A DNA stretch of 64,000 nt, taken from positions 14,882,501 through 14,946,500 of the forward strand of contig NC_072798.1 of NCBI RefSeq assembly GCF_028583425.1. Reading direction: 5' to 3'. Position 1 is the stretch's first letter, and each line of letters begins with the position of its first letter. This document shows, in pieces, positions 31,984 to 42,702 of this stretch. Under the pieces are notes generated by a model, which was given only the letters and a program-made list of their open reading frames with translations, made no database searches and was not told the origin of the DNA. The DNA comes from Eublepharis macularius (Eukaryota; Chordata; Lepidosauria; Squamata; Eublepharidae). A program made the position numbers and the translations under genes.

Positions 31984-32470
31984 CTGTGTGATAATAACAA
32001 TAACAACAATAACAATAGATCCAGAGGACTTAGCCGTGTTAGTCTGTAGCTGCAAAATAGTAAAGAGTCCACTGCAAAATAGTAAAGCACCTTTAAGACT
32101 AACCAACTTTATTGCATCTGACGAAGAGAGCTGTGGCTCTCGAAAGCTTATGCTACAATAAGGTTGATTAGTCTTAAAGGTGCTACTGGACTCTTTACTA
32201 ATAATAACAATAACAACAACATTCTATTTATATACCGACCTTCAGGACAACTTAACACCCACTCAGAGTGGTTTACAAAATGTGTAATTATTATCCTCAT
32301 GACAATCACCCTGTGAGGTGGGTGGGGCTGAGAGAGCTCTGAGAGAGCTGTGACTGACCCAAGGTCACCAAACCGGCTTCAAGCGGAGGAGTGGGGAATC
32401 CAACCCGATTCTCCAGATTAGAGTCCTGCCACTCTCCAGATTAGAGTCCTGACCAGTACACCAAACTGAT
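31984..32470 (-). mobile_element. tRNA SINE subfamily with its 3' tail split by a retroposon
   Basis: The SINE body at 32216-32470 reads, on plus, atataccgaccttcaggaca, caccctgtgaggtgggtggg, gactgacccaaggtcacc and ccagattagagtcctgcc. Its microsatellite-like tail (ataacaataacaac) occurs on both sides of the insert at 32011-32204. Confidence 0.75.
32011..32204 (-). mobile_element. Mirror-image retroposon whose arms enclose a hammerhead-like core
   Basis: Left: gatccagaggacttagccgt tail, then gagtccac..gcacctttaagactaacc; right: ttagtcttaaaggtgctact. On plus: CTGACGA (32118-32124), extra A, stem gagagc/gctctc (32126-32131/32136-32141), GAAA (32142-32145), stem AGC-TTAT-GCT (32145-32154), A (32155). 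Arms aaccaactttattg / caataaggttgatt pair exactly where hammerhead stem I would lie, separated from the core only by CAT (32115-32117). The insertion lies within a SINE tail, so its duplication (ataataacaataacaa) is in simple sequence. Confidence 0.7.
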
Positions 32471-32683
32471 AAAAAGGAGTCTTACAAGAACGTGTATGGA
32501 AACCAGTCAATGAGACTTGCTTTTAGAAACATGGCTAGAATCCAGTTACATTTTTATCTCAACCTTCCTCCATATCTTCAAAACCAATCTGGAGAGGTTG
32601 GCGAGGCCGAGAAAGTCATCCAGTGTTCTTCAAGGCTGAGTGGGGATAGAACCGAGGTTTCTCCAGTCCTAATCCCATATTCT

Positions 32684-32885
32684 TCCCTGGCCTGGATAGC
32701 CCAGGCTAGCACTATCTCATCAAAAACTAAGCAGACTCAGCCCTGATTAGCATTTGGATGGGAGATCACCAAGGAAGTCTAGGGTCACTACATGGAGGCA
32801 GACAATGGCAAACCACCTGTCTTGTCTTGCGAACCCGAAGGGGTTGCCATAAGTCAGCTGTGACTTGACTGTATTTTACACACAA
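32684..32885 (+). mobile_element. 5S rRNA-derived SINE, full length
   Basis: Head contains aaactaagcagactcagccc, tgattagcatttggatggga and gatcacc, aligning with the 5S rRNA internal control region. Body caatggcaaaccacctgtct, then the tail gttgccataagtcagctgtg, acttgac and cacaca. The tail resembles the BovB LINE end at 56.84 kb. Confidence 0.8.
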
Positions 32886-33035
32886 TCCTATACTCCAACT
32901 ACTACACAGTAATGGTTCTGCAGGGGCTTAAATAAGGTTTCCACAGTCCATGATAATTCCAGAGAGGTCTACTGCAGTAACCTTCAATATTCCATTGTAG
33001 CACATTTTCATTGCATTTAGGAAGTGAGTTCTGAC

Positions 33036-33565
33036 TTGGTCAGGCCGCACCTGGAGTATTGTGTGCAGTTCTGGAGGCCTCACTTCAAAAAGGATGTGGC
33101 CAAAATCGAGAGGGTGCAGCAGAGGAGAGCGACGAGGATGATCAGGGGTCTAGAGACTGAGACCTGCGATGAAAGGTTGAGGGCCTTGGAAATGTTTAGT
33201 TTGGAGAAGAGGCGATTGAGGGGAGACATGATTGGTCTCTTTAAGTATTTGAAAGGCTGTCATTTGGAGGAGGGCAAGGAGCTGTTCCAGTTGGCAGCAG
33301 AGGGTAGGACCTGAAACAATGGGCTTAAATGACATGCAGAAAGGTACCGGCTGTATATTAGGAAGAACTTTTTCATGGTCAGAGTAGTTCAAAAGTGGAA
33401 TCAGCTGCCTAGGGAGGTGGTGAGCTCCCCCTCACTGGCAGTTTTCAAGAAGAGGCTGGACGAATACTTGTCAGAGATGCTTTAGGCTGATCCTGCACTG
33501 GGCAGGGGGTTGGACTAGATGGTCTGTATGGCCCCTTCCAACTCTATGATTCTATGAATCTATGA
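33036..33565 (+). mobile_element. CR1 LINE, 3' end of ORF2 and 3' UTR
   Basis: Encodes an open ORF2 C-terminal segment with VRPHLEYCVQFW at the start and the KIERVQQRRATRMIRGL and DMIGLFKYLKG motifs, typical of CR1 reverse-transcriptase tails. After a stop the 3' UTR reads gaagaactttttcatggtca, gaggctggacgaatacttgt, ggttggactagatggtctgt and ends with gattctatgaatctatga, the CR1 terminal repeats. 5' truncated to about 530 bp. Confidence 0.92.
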
Positions 33566-34290
33566 CTTACGCCAGAATAAGACTTCTTTTCCACAACCTA
33601 GCCAAGTTTGGGCCTATTTTAGTCCTATCAATAGAAAAGTTAAACTTATTGTTAATTCTCCACCCTTGATGTCAGCAGGGCATAAAAAATTCTCAACTTG
33701 GTGCTTGCTATGAGGTCACTCAGAGGTTGCTGCTTTGGAACTGTACCCACAGCCGAAACATTGTTCCACTCGGCCACTCACCTAGCGATAAAAGAACAGA
33801 CAGAAAAACTTTGATTTAGAATGAGGGGGATTGTGAAATAGTTACATTTTCATTCCTGCTGATCCTCTTCATTCATGCTATTTGTTCTAATCTCTACAGT
33901 ATTACTCACTTTTACAGACACGTTTTGCCAACCTCAGGGTTAGCTGTATTCATATTACTCTTGCGCGAATGAAGAATAAGCATTTCTTTTTCAATGACTT
34001 TGCTATCCCCTCTAGTGGAAAGAGTTGGGAACTGCAGAGCTTGCCTCTTGATTCAAGTAGGCCGCTCACCCATCTGCATCATCTCTAAGTGGCGGATGAA
34101 TGGAAGCTCCTTCGCTCATCAATCATCGCAAACACACCTTGTCGGAAGAAGGCGATGTACCATTCATAAATTATTTCCGGATGCAAGGAAGGACGTTCAG
34201 TGGAACACAGGGAAAGGCAGGGAGACTAGCACAGCGTAAGTGTTGCGTGAGAAAGAGGAACACCGTCCCTACGAGGTGTTCCACCGTCCC
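33566..34290. other. Unassigned sequence
   Basis: No repeat recognised. Short frames of about 80 codons only. Confidence 0.4.
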
Positions 34291-34293
34291 TAC

Positions 34294-34760
34294 GAGGGGG
34301 CTCAGGGCGGATAACAACATATTAAAAATACAATTCAAATACAATTAAAAATTCATGTTCATTAAAAACAACACATTTAAAACAGGATGGTGGACAGCTT
34401 TCACAGGGAGGGTTTTATACACCCTTTTTTTCCAGGCTGGCGGAGGCCCAGCCTCAGCCATATGCCTGGCAGAACAACTCTGTCTTGCAGGCCCGGTGAA
34501 AAGATAGTAAGTCCTGCCGGGCCCTGATTTCAGCAGACAGAGCGTTCCACCAGGTGGGAGCCAGGACCGAAAAGGCACTGGCTCTAGTCGAGGCTAGGTG
34601 GGCCTCCTTGGGGCCAGGGACCACCAATAGCTGTTTGTCCCCTGATCTGAGTGTCCTCTGGGGAATATATGGGGAGAGATGGTCCCGTAGATACGCTGGT
34701 CCCAGTCCACACAGGGCCTTATAGGTCAATACCAGAACCTTGAATATGATCCAATTTAAA
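34294..34760 (-). mobile_element. L2-like LINE, 3' end
   Basis: The minus strand is open at 34454-34729 and reads YKALCGLGPAYLRDHLSPY, QRTLRSGDKQLLVVPGPKEA and RAFSVLAPTWWNALS, the C-terminal signature of L2-type ORF2. The 3' UTR and tail lie to the left (tcagggcggataacaac). Same family at 52.5 and 58.5 kb. Confidence 0.85.
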
Positions 34761-35069
34761 ACAAGAATATCATTGGAACAGTGGATAGCAACACAACAGT
34801 TAGGAAGAGGGTTGAGTTAAAAGGAAGAAAATGATTTTCACGAGCATTATCAGCACTTTCAAAAAGTTACCCTTTCTAGACATTTTACATAAGCAGATGG
34901 ACGTTTCTCCTAGGAAGCAATAGGCTTTCAACATGCTTTTTGTTTGTCAGCAAACAGCTATATCTAAATGGCTATGTAGCCTCATGATTTAATGTGTGAT
35001 CCCTGATTTCCTAGAATTACCCTTGCCAGGCAACCAGGAAGCCTTGCCATCCTTTGCAATGAGTGACAT

Positions 35070-35230
35070 CAACACATATTGTCTGTGTATCTGAAGAAGT
35101 GAGCTGTGACTCACAAAAGCTCATACCCTACCACAAATTGTGTTAGTCTTATAGGTGCTACTGGACTCTTGCTCTTTTCCACTGCTACAGACAGACTAAC
35201 ACGGCTACCCATCTTGATCCAACACACATT
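35070..35230 (+). mobile_element. Hammerhead-core retroposon, single-arm copy
   Basis: Near-identical duplications caacacatatt / caacacacatt (10/11). Core CTGAAGAA at 35091, stem gtgag/ctcac around ctgtga, then acaaaagctcataccctacc, the block gttagtcttataggtgctac and the tail ctaacacggctacccatctt. No inverted 5' arm, so this copy shows the unit in simple form. Confidence 0.7.
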
Positions 35231-36889
35231 ACATTTGGCTCTGAGGCACAGTCATATCATGTTTGCTGTATGATCCCTGCATGGCCAGGAGAGAGGAAAG
35301 ATAGACGCCATGACCTGGAAATAGAAATGGCACAAAATGAACATCACAGTGGAAACAATAACAGGGAACAGGAATTGAAAATTTATATTAATGGCTTTTC
35401 AGGTAATCTCTCTTCCCAACAAGTGTGGATAGGCTATTAAAGCCACTGAAGAAAGTCCCAGTGAGATGATGACCCGGTGAGCTGCTCCTCTGTCAGGGGT
35501 ACCTCGACCCCCAGTGCAGGCCTGCGTGAAGTGGGCAGGAGCCACAGGCACTGCAAGGTGGTGGCCCCAATCAGGGCACAGGAGCTGCTGCCACCGCAAG
35601 ACAAATGGGCACGAAGTGGATCGGAGCCACAGCCGGTACGAGGCAGTAGCTTCTGCCCCACATAATGTGGGTAGGCACAAGCTTTGGTGAGTCTGTTCCT
35701 TCCCTCCTTTCCAGGACCTTTCACCCCCCAGTTGGCCCCTGCTCCCCCAAAGCAATTTTTCAACCCCCAAACCATAGTGACCAAACATTTAGCACTGCTT
35801 TCATTTTCTGGACATTTTTTTTTTACTTACATGTGTTAGATTTGACAGCATTGTAGACACTGTTCCAAGCAGCTCAATCTTCAATTTTTGTGCCAGATCC
35901 TGCCTATTTTTTTAAGGAATAAATCATTTTCATGATTTACACAGACCCAAGGCACAGTAATCCAGAAGTACTGCATCTATGTGCTGGTTCACACATACAC
36001 ACTCATCATTACCGGATAATCTGAACAGATGACTTGCGTGTGTGAACAGGCTTGTCTGTAGCCTAGTTCATGTTACTAGAGAAGTAAAGAAAGCAATCTG
36101 GGTCTCAGTACAAGTTATTCCAGGATGCTACAAAAAAACCTGTAGAGGTGTGTAAATGTCTTAAGAATTCACTGTATGTGTGAATGGGTCACGTACAAAG
36201 ATCTAACACTACAAACTGAACTTCCATCACTTCGAGTCCAGTGTTTTCCCAGTGGAGTCAGACCACATTTTCAGTAGCCTGGTTTTCACATGCACTTTCA
36301 TGTCCTGGATGTGCGAACGGGCCATTGCAGGTATAAATACCTCTTTCCATTTTGCCTTTCATTGTTCCAAAAACATCCCAGTTCAACGGAGCTCGTTCAC
36401 ACATTCAGTTATCTTCAGTCAAAGGTGCACAAGTCAAGCATAGAGGAAAGCATGTCTGAACAAGCCATCTGTCATCATGACCCGTGCTGTCATGCTGCCA
36501 GTTTGAGGCCAACTATATTACCCATTATAACAGCATATTCAATATTTGATTCTCTCCGATTTCCTTTGGTAGCTCAAGACCATCCTTGTCCAACTAGAAC
36601 TTGGTTAGCTGCATTAAGGAAGTGAGCTTCGGTTTTGCCATGCAAATAATTATGCCAAAAGACTTCTCAACTGACATGCAAATGTCTCCTTAGGTAAAGT
36701 CCCTGAGATATAAAAATATTAATTTTCTAGAAATCCCTTTCTCAATTTATTACTGTAATGACAATAAGATAGGATGAGGCTTTAATGCTTTGAATAAACT
36801 GAAGCTAAAATTGGTATGTTTCTTTCTTTTAAAAAGCCCCTGTCCCAAGTGGTGTCCTTGAGTGGCTTCACACTCGTCCTGGGCGGACC
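35231..36889. other. Unassigned sequence
   Basis: Contains chance frames of 115-129 codons on the minus strand at 35399-35788. Blocks ggttcacacatacacact (35986) and tgcgtgtgtgaacagg (36037), repeated in part at 36176 and 36283, may be remains of an inverted-repeat element. Confidence 0.4.
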
Positions 36890-36994
36890 AACAATCAAGA
36901 GTCACTGTTGTGTAGTAGTCAGACTATTGGACTACACAATCCGGTTCAAAAACCTCTGTCAGGGATTCTTGCCAGACTCTTTCTCTCGACCAAT

Positions 36995-37267
36995 CTACCT
37001 CATAGGAGTAGAAAGGAGCAGGAGTCCAGTAGCACCTATAAGACTAACAACATTTGTGGCAGGGTATGAGCTTTCATGAGTCACAGCTCACTTCTTCAGA
37101 TACGTGGAAGATGGATCACTGAAGATAAGCTGAAGAAGTGAGCTGTGACTCACGAAAGCTCATACCCTGCCACAAATGTTGTTAGTTTTATAAGAGCTGC
37201 TGGACTCTTGCTCTTTTCTACCACTACAGACAGACTAACATGGCTACCCATCTTGAGCTACCTCATA
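36995..37267 (+). mobile_element. Mirror-image retroposon, near complete on both arms
   Basis: Exact duplications ctacctcata at 36995-37004 and 37258-37267. Both arms carry the core: inverted as tgagtcacagctcacttctt, then direct as gaagaagtgagctgtgactc, with about 20 bp between. Arms pair for about 100 bp. Only the right arm has the tail ctaacatggctacccatctt. Confidence 0.75.
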
Positions 37268-37334
37268 AAGTTATTGTAGTAAGGATAAAATGGAGGAGGA
37301 AGAACCATGTTGTAGGCCGTTTTGGGTCCCCATC

Positions 37335-37573
37335 GGAGCAGAACCACAAGTGACAAAGGCACAGATTGGACACTTGTCAGCTTCCCTCAAGTTTTGATGG
37401 GAAATGTAGGCAGCTTGGCGGAATGTTGGACAAGTGACAGTTGAAAAGTCCATTGGACAGCAGTCGGAGAGTCAAGCTGCGAGACCAGGATGCCTACATT
37501 TCCCATCAAAACTTGAGGGAAGCTGACAAGTGTCCGACCTGTGCCTTTTGTCACTTGTGGTTCTGCTCGGAGA
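37335..37573. mobile_element. Long-inverted-repeat MITE, copy 3
   Basis: Ends gagcagaaccacaagtgac and gtcacttgtggttctgctc with about 75-bp arms. CGG on both sides may be a 3-bp target duplication. Orientation of the centre matches the copy at 11823. Confidence 0.8.
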
Positions 37574-37910
37574 GAAAAGTGAGGCATAAGTGATACCTAA
37601 ATCAATTAAACAAGGACCTGTTTTCCCTACATCTCTGCTTTCATATTCTTATTGGTAGTCCCCGGTGGCTGACGGCGATATTTTAAAAAAGCTCTCCTGC
37701 TGACCACTGAGTGCAGATAGGCAACAGCTGCTGGGGCCAGGAGATCTTCGGCTCCTTGGGGGGGAGTATGGCATCCTTAACCTGAGGTTGCTATCTCTTC
37801 CAAACTCAGGGTGAGGTATGATTAGATACAAGGTTCGAACTTAGGCTCCAAAATGAGAGTGGGGAATAATTTTGGCTTTGCGTCTCTATTCTTAATAACA
37901 ATGTAAAAAC

Positions 37911-37913
<3 letters not shown>

Positions 37914-37966
<53 letters not shown>
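37914..37966 (+). repeat. (CT)26 microsatellite
   Basis: Uninterrupted ctctctct tract; polypyrimidine. Confidence 0.98.
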
Positions 37967-37967
<1 letters not shown>

Positions 37968-37979
37968 GAGTTTGTTTTA

Positions 37980-38527
37980 AAATTGTAAGCTGCCTAAGCC
38001 TCTGGTGTGATTTTTAAAAATAGTTCAATAAATAAAAAGGGGTTTTGAAGTCTAAGGGTATTTTTTTCCTCATAGTATTTTAACTGTATCCCTTAATATA
38101 TCCATTTTAAAGAACAATATGTGTTTATTGTATGAAGCAAGAAATGAAAAGCTTCAAGAAACACCCATACTAGATGATCCACCCGCAGTGAAAGGAAATG
38201 GAACATATTAGTTACACCTACTTAGATACTAATTATGGATCCCTGATTGATCTTGTAGAGAAAATGAAAACCTGCAGGATATCCACCAATTTCTCACCAG
38301 GTAGAGTACATCCTAGCTTCTAGCCCCGTAACCACTTTAGACATGAAAGTCAAGAATCTTCATTGTTAGCTATCACGATTGTATATTATTTTAGTATAGG
38401 TGAGGCTTTCCCATTCAACAAATGAGAAGCCCGTTCCAAATGTCAGGCCAGCACCGTGTTACTTCATTCTCACCTTACTTCTGATGAGAAAACATCTTGT
38501 GAGTCTCTTGCGGGTACATTCCAGTGT
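37980..38527. other. Unassigned sequence
   Basis: AT-rich. A possible LINE tail remnant (gtaagctgcctaagcctctg, caataaataaaaagg) at 37985-38040. Nothing else recognised. Confidence 0.4.
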
Positions 38528-38904
38528 CTGTGAGCCAAGCTACAAGAGACGAATTACACGAGGAGGAGGAGCACGTGAAGGGAATCACAATGTTAGCTGG
38601 GAAGCTCTGTTTTAAAAGAGATCGGAAGCCTTTGTCATTTCCCCCTCTCTACAGAGCCAGAGAGATCTCTGCTCAGAGGGTTTGTTAATTTCCTCTTTGC
38701 CTCCTCAGGGCTGTCAGTTTCACCTCCCCTTCTAAGAGGTGAAGAGGAAATAAACAAACCCTCTGAGCAGAGATCTCCCTGGCTCTGTAGAGAGGGGGAA
38801 ATTAACAAAGCCTTCCAATCTCTTTTAAAACTCAGCTTCCGGGCTAACATTGTGACTCCCTTCACATGATTCTCCTTGTGTAATTCGTCTCTTGTGGCTT
38901 AGCG
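38528..38904. mobile_element. 377-bp inverted-repeat MITE
   Basis: Left agccaagctacaagagacga, attacacgaggaggaggagc, acgtgaagggaatcacaatg; right acattgtgactcccttcaca, ctccttgtgtaattcgtctc and ttgtggctt are complementary. The arms extend inward (ctctgctcagagggtttgtt against aacaaaccctctgagcagag), so nearly the whole element folds. Non-coding. Confidence 0.75.
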
Positions 38905-39724
38905 CTTAGTCACTGGGAAGAAGGAGAGTGAGGCCTAGTTCCCAATAAGAATCATAGGGAGACTTGCCATGTGCCTGCCCCAATGTCTCATCCTTGAGAA
39001 ATCAAGAAATAGGAGAAATGGTCAAAAATGGCCTCCATTGTGACTCTCTAGCAATTTCGTTATGTGTCTATGGGTTTTACGGTTTATATTTCGATTTCTG
39101 TGCTCTGCTTCCTGCCATGAACCTCAAAGTTGTCTGTCATTGGTGGAAACCAAAGCCAGTAGGCATGGAAATAGGGCCCTCCTCCTATGGAACTGCACTA
39201 CCCATAATTGTTGCATTTGTTGTTTGTGAGCCATGATGCAGCAGATGCACTATTAGCTGCATCAGTCACCCCATACCCATGCTGAGACTATATACAGTGT
39301 GCTAGGGCTGTACCACTTCAGATGGCAGTGCACAGTCTTAATGACAGAACCAGCATGGGATACTTATATGTTCCAACAGGTTATAATAAGAAGGAAAAGG
39401 AAGGATTCTTTCAGGACACATTAAGAGAATGGAAAAGTTATTTTTATATTTACTTTGATTGAAAATACACGTTGGGCCTGGGGCTGGTGTGGATAGCTTT
39501 ATGGTTTCTTTCCAAAAATATAGAGGCATAGCTGATGACCAAATTTCATTGTTTTTTCTTTGCACATAGTGCAGTCCTTCCTTCAGAAGAGACACTAGCA
39601 CCACAGGCCCATTTTTCATGGAGGTGATTATACCCTGTGGCCAGAATCCATTAATGTGCAAGCAGAAGTATAGAGAGATTTAGTGCAGTTTTGCTTACAC
39701 AAGATCTTGCACAACACCTAGTGC
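38905..39724. other. Unassigned sequence
   Basis: Frames of 90 (+) and 107 (-) codons without recognised domains. No repeat identified. Confidence 0.4.
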
Positions 39725-39729
39725 TTTCT

Positions 39730-40060
39730 TTCTAGGGTTGGGTGGCGACAGCAGGAATCTAGGAGGGATAGGGGGCCCTATCAGCACTACAATGTTGCAT
39801 CACTTCCAGGGAAAAACCAGAAGTGACATCAGCCCACTCTAGGAATTGCTGGAAACTCTATGGTTACCATAAAGTTTCCAGCAATTCCTAAAGTGGACTG
39901 ATGTCACTTCCAACTTTTCCCCAGAAGTGATGTAACAGTCATGCTGACTGTTTTTAAAAACATTTTTTTCCTCCTGTTGGCCGCCAGGTCAGCAGCAGGA
40001 AACAGGAACTAGGGGCAGGAGATTCCCCTCTCCCAGAGTGGAACCCGGCATCCTTATTTC
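39730..40060. repeat. Dispersed foldback repeat (cacttccagggaaaaaccagaagtg)
   Basis: gcatcacttccagggaaaaa, ccagaagtgacatcagccca, ctctaggaattgctggaaac pair with gtttccagcaattcctaaag, tggactgatgtcacttccaa and gaagtgatg. Same family as 27560. Flanks gagtgg..gggaga appear GC-richer. Confidence 0.6.
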
Positions 40061-40504
40061 CTCCCTATGTATCATAGTTCCCAGAAACTGGTTGCACAAG
40101 ATCTCGTGTAAGCAATAATGCAGGTGGGGATGCAGTAAGTTTGATTTGTGGCCGCTGTGGTCTTTTTCTTGCATTTCCGCTTGCTCAAGAGCTCTAGTGG
40201 AACCAGAAATTTTGCACTGGATCCAACTTTATGTCTGGGCTGTACCATTTCAGACTACAGGTTGAGGCTCATGCCTCGGTGCAAAAGAAAAATCCCACAC
40301 AGAAAACTAGCCTGCCAGAGAAGTCGCTTCTAGCCCAGCTTTCCTCCCGACATGCTAGTTTTCAGCAGGGAAGAAATTCTTTGTATGGAGGTACATTCCA
40401 CTTCCAGTTTGAAGTGGTATGACCCACATTATGTGGCATTTTTGTCCCCAAGGGGGCCTTGCCATCAGGCACCTTGTGGCAAAGTTTGGCTCTGGTTTGG
40501 ATCC

Positions 40505-40735
40505 CACCTTGAAAGCCAGTGTGGCATAGTGGATCATGTGTCAGACTAGGATCCTGGGAGACCAAGATTGCAATCCCCCCTCTGCCATGGAAGCTCACTG
40601 GGTGACCTCAGGCCAGTCACAATCTTTCAGCCTAACCTACCACACAAGGTTGTTGTCATGAGAAAAATGGAGGAGAGAATGATGTGCTAAGCTGCTTTGG
40701 GGAGAAAAGCAGGGGATAAATAAATAAATGCAATT
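40505..40735 (+). mobile_element. Sauria SINE, full length
   Basis: gaaagccagtgtggcatagt, ctaggatcctgggagaccaa, tcaggccagtcacaatcttt, cctaacctaccacacaaggt, agctgctttggggagaaaag and an AAATAAATAAATG tail. Confidence 0.85.
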
Positions 40736-40969
40736 TTCACTGACTGTCCCCTTGCAGGAGACCTCTGATTTCTGTCCCAGTTATGTCCGGTGGTTCCCCC
40801 TTGATAAATAAATCATTATGTAGGCCCCAGAAACCTAATTAAAGGATTCCATGTTTGGACCGTTAGCAGAGTCTATCATTTGGCATAGAAAGCGTGATTA
40901 TAGGTGGTTGTGAGCATGTTCTGCTGGCTGGAGTGTGTGCAGGAATGAAAATAATAAATCATACACTTG

Positions 40970-41345
40970 CTTTATATTTAGAAAAGAAATGAGAGTTCTT
41001 TATTGCAGGATCTCCATACTCTGATAGGAAAGGAGGAGAGACAGACCCCCCTATTCCTAACTACCTATCTAGTCTAAGGGTGGACATGGATGGCAGGACA
41101 AGCCTGCATCCATGCTGCCAAGATGGAGGAAGGAGGAGGAGAGAGGTGTTGCCTGGAGCAATGCCAGGAAGAGAAGAGTGAGAGGGAGGAAGTCAGGAGG
41201 AGGAAATCCTGAGAATAGCAATCTTCATATCAAAGGACAGAGCAGTAAACAGAGTTCCCTGACCTCTCTATCATTCTAACTCTTTGGTTTGTCCCCCTCT
41301 GAAACCTGAGGAAAGGGACAGTGTTAAATCCTCCTCTTCCAACAC
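40970..41345 (-). mobile_element. Possible solo LTR
   Basis: On the minus strand it starts tgttggaagaggaggattta and contains the poly(A) region gcaataaagaactctcattt. A relative with the same ends and order lies at 57330-57690. No internal retrotransposon genes beside it. The family (Gypsy- or ERV-like) and exact ends are unknown. Confidence 0.4.
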
Positions 41346-42186
41346 CCCCTGCCTATAAGGAACATTTCAGGAGGCATTTTGGGCTGCCATGGGAGGGGAG
41401 AACCAGAGGAAATTGCCTTCTTTGCATCCCCTGAAATCTAAGCAGAATCCCACCCACTCAATCATTCCATGCCGTTTTTGACCAGACAATTTTATACAGA
41501 GCGGACAATTTTCCCACTCAGGTGTACATTATTTTGCACATTTGCCAAACAGTAAGGAAAAAACCAAGCTCAGCTCCCATAATGCGCTGTGTATGGCCTC
41601 CTCATCTTTCCCCCAAGGAGCTACTTTCTGTAAACTTTCAGTCAGTGAATGCAGACACCATTTGAGGAACAGGTGAAAGAGCTGCGGAGTGGGACAATTT
41701 GCAACAGCAGGTGAAAATTGTTATGTCTCTGATCAAAGCAAGGTTGGCATTGCCTGTCCCAGCAACCTCTGCAGGTAGCTATCTTTATTTATTAGGTCGT
41801 CGGGTGTTTGACACTCTGGGAACGTTACAAGAATTACCTGGCTTGTTTATGCATGCCCATCTTCTAAAATCCCTGTGTATTTATTTATAAACTCTGGCAC
41901 TGAATGTTTTTAGAGTGTTGCAACTGTGTATCCATGTATTACATTAGGCTGCCGCAGAATTAATTTCCTGTTTGTACTTTTGCAGAGTCTCGCTGCCACT
42001 TTCTCAGCTATTCTTCCCGGCTCTCACTGTATTAAATGAAAGCCACTGTCCCCAATTATCCTTTCCTAAGACCCATTTACCTCTTAGACGGAGTGCTGCA
42101 GATTTGCCAGCCACTCCAATGCTGCTGCAAGTAATGGTATGTATCTAACCGTACAGTTTCTCCTGGGGAATGGCATTTCTGTTTGT
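41346..42186. other. Unassigned sequence
   Basis: No gene or repeat recognised. Confidence 0.4.
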
Positions 42187-42536
42187 GGAAGGCCCAGGGC
42201 TTTTTTTCAGCGGGAACGTGGTGGAATGGAGTTCCGGCACCTCTTAAAAATGGTCACATGGCTGGTGGCCCCGCCCCCTGAGCTCCAGAGCAGAGGGGAA
42301 TTTAGATTGTCCTCCATGCTGCTGAGCAGCGCAGGGGGCAATCTAAACTCCCCTCTGTCTGGAGATCAGGGGGTGGGGCCACCGGCCATGTGACCATTTT
42401 CGCCAAGGGCAATTTAAACTTTAAAAAACTCCCCCCCCTTGTTCCAGCTGACCCAAAGTGATGTCATTGCGCAATCTTGAGTTCCACCACTGCGTTCCAC
42501 CACCACTTTTCCCAGAAAAAACGCTCTGGGATGGCC
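42187..42536. mobile_element. Palindromic hAT-like element, copy D
   Basis: Duplications ggaaggcc / ggatggcc (7/8). Ends cagggctttttttcagcggg and cagaaaaaacgctctg. Carries an extra block relative to the short copies: gggcaatttaaactttaaaa, ccagctgacccaaagtgatg. The same block is in copy E. Confidence 0.85.
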
Positions 42537-42702
42537 AATTGCCCCTTCACACTTTGCCCCCTATACTGTTCCTGAGTGACTTCTGCCTGCCCTCCAAGAA
42601 CAAGTTTTTTGGGAACTCAGCACAAGAAAAGAGTCTGCATATGGTTGGGTCTATATTAGGGTGGTGCCTTTGTTTGGGAAAGGTTTCACAAGTCAAATAT
42701 TG

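Larger units (their letters stand above)
36890..37590 (+). mobile_element. Sauria SINE invaded twice
   Basis: SINE segments: head gagtcactgttgtgtagtag to atctacctcata (36899-37004), middle agctacctcataaagttatt to ttgggtccccatcgg (37257-37334), end gagagaaaagtgaggcataa (37571-37590). Removing the inserts at 37005-37257 and 37335-37573 restores the usual SINE order. Confidence 0.75.

Noticed and set aside
32118..32156. Calling the core an active hammerhead ribozyme
   Set aside because: Extra A next to stem II and CAT between stem I and the core depart from the known fold; only resemblance and covariation can be claimed.
32684..32760. 5S rRNA gene
   Set aside because: Only the internal control region resembles 5S; it continues into a SINE body and tail repeated elsewhere.
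35399..35788. 129- and 115-codon overlapping minus frames
   Set aside because: Two different frames open over the same bases; no domain motifs.
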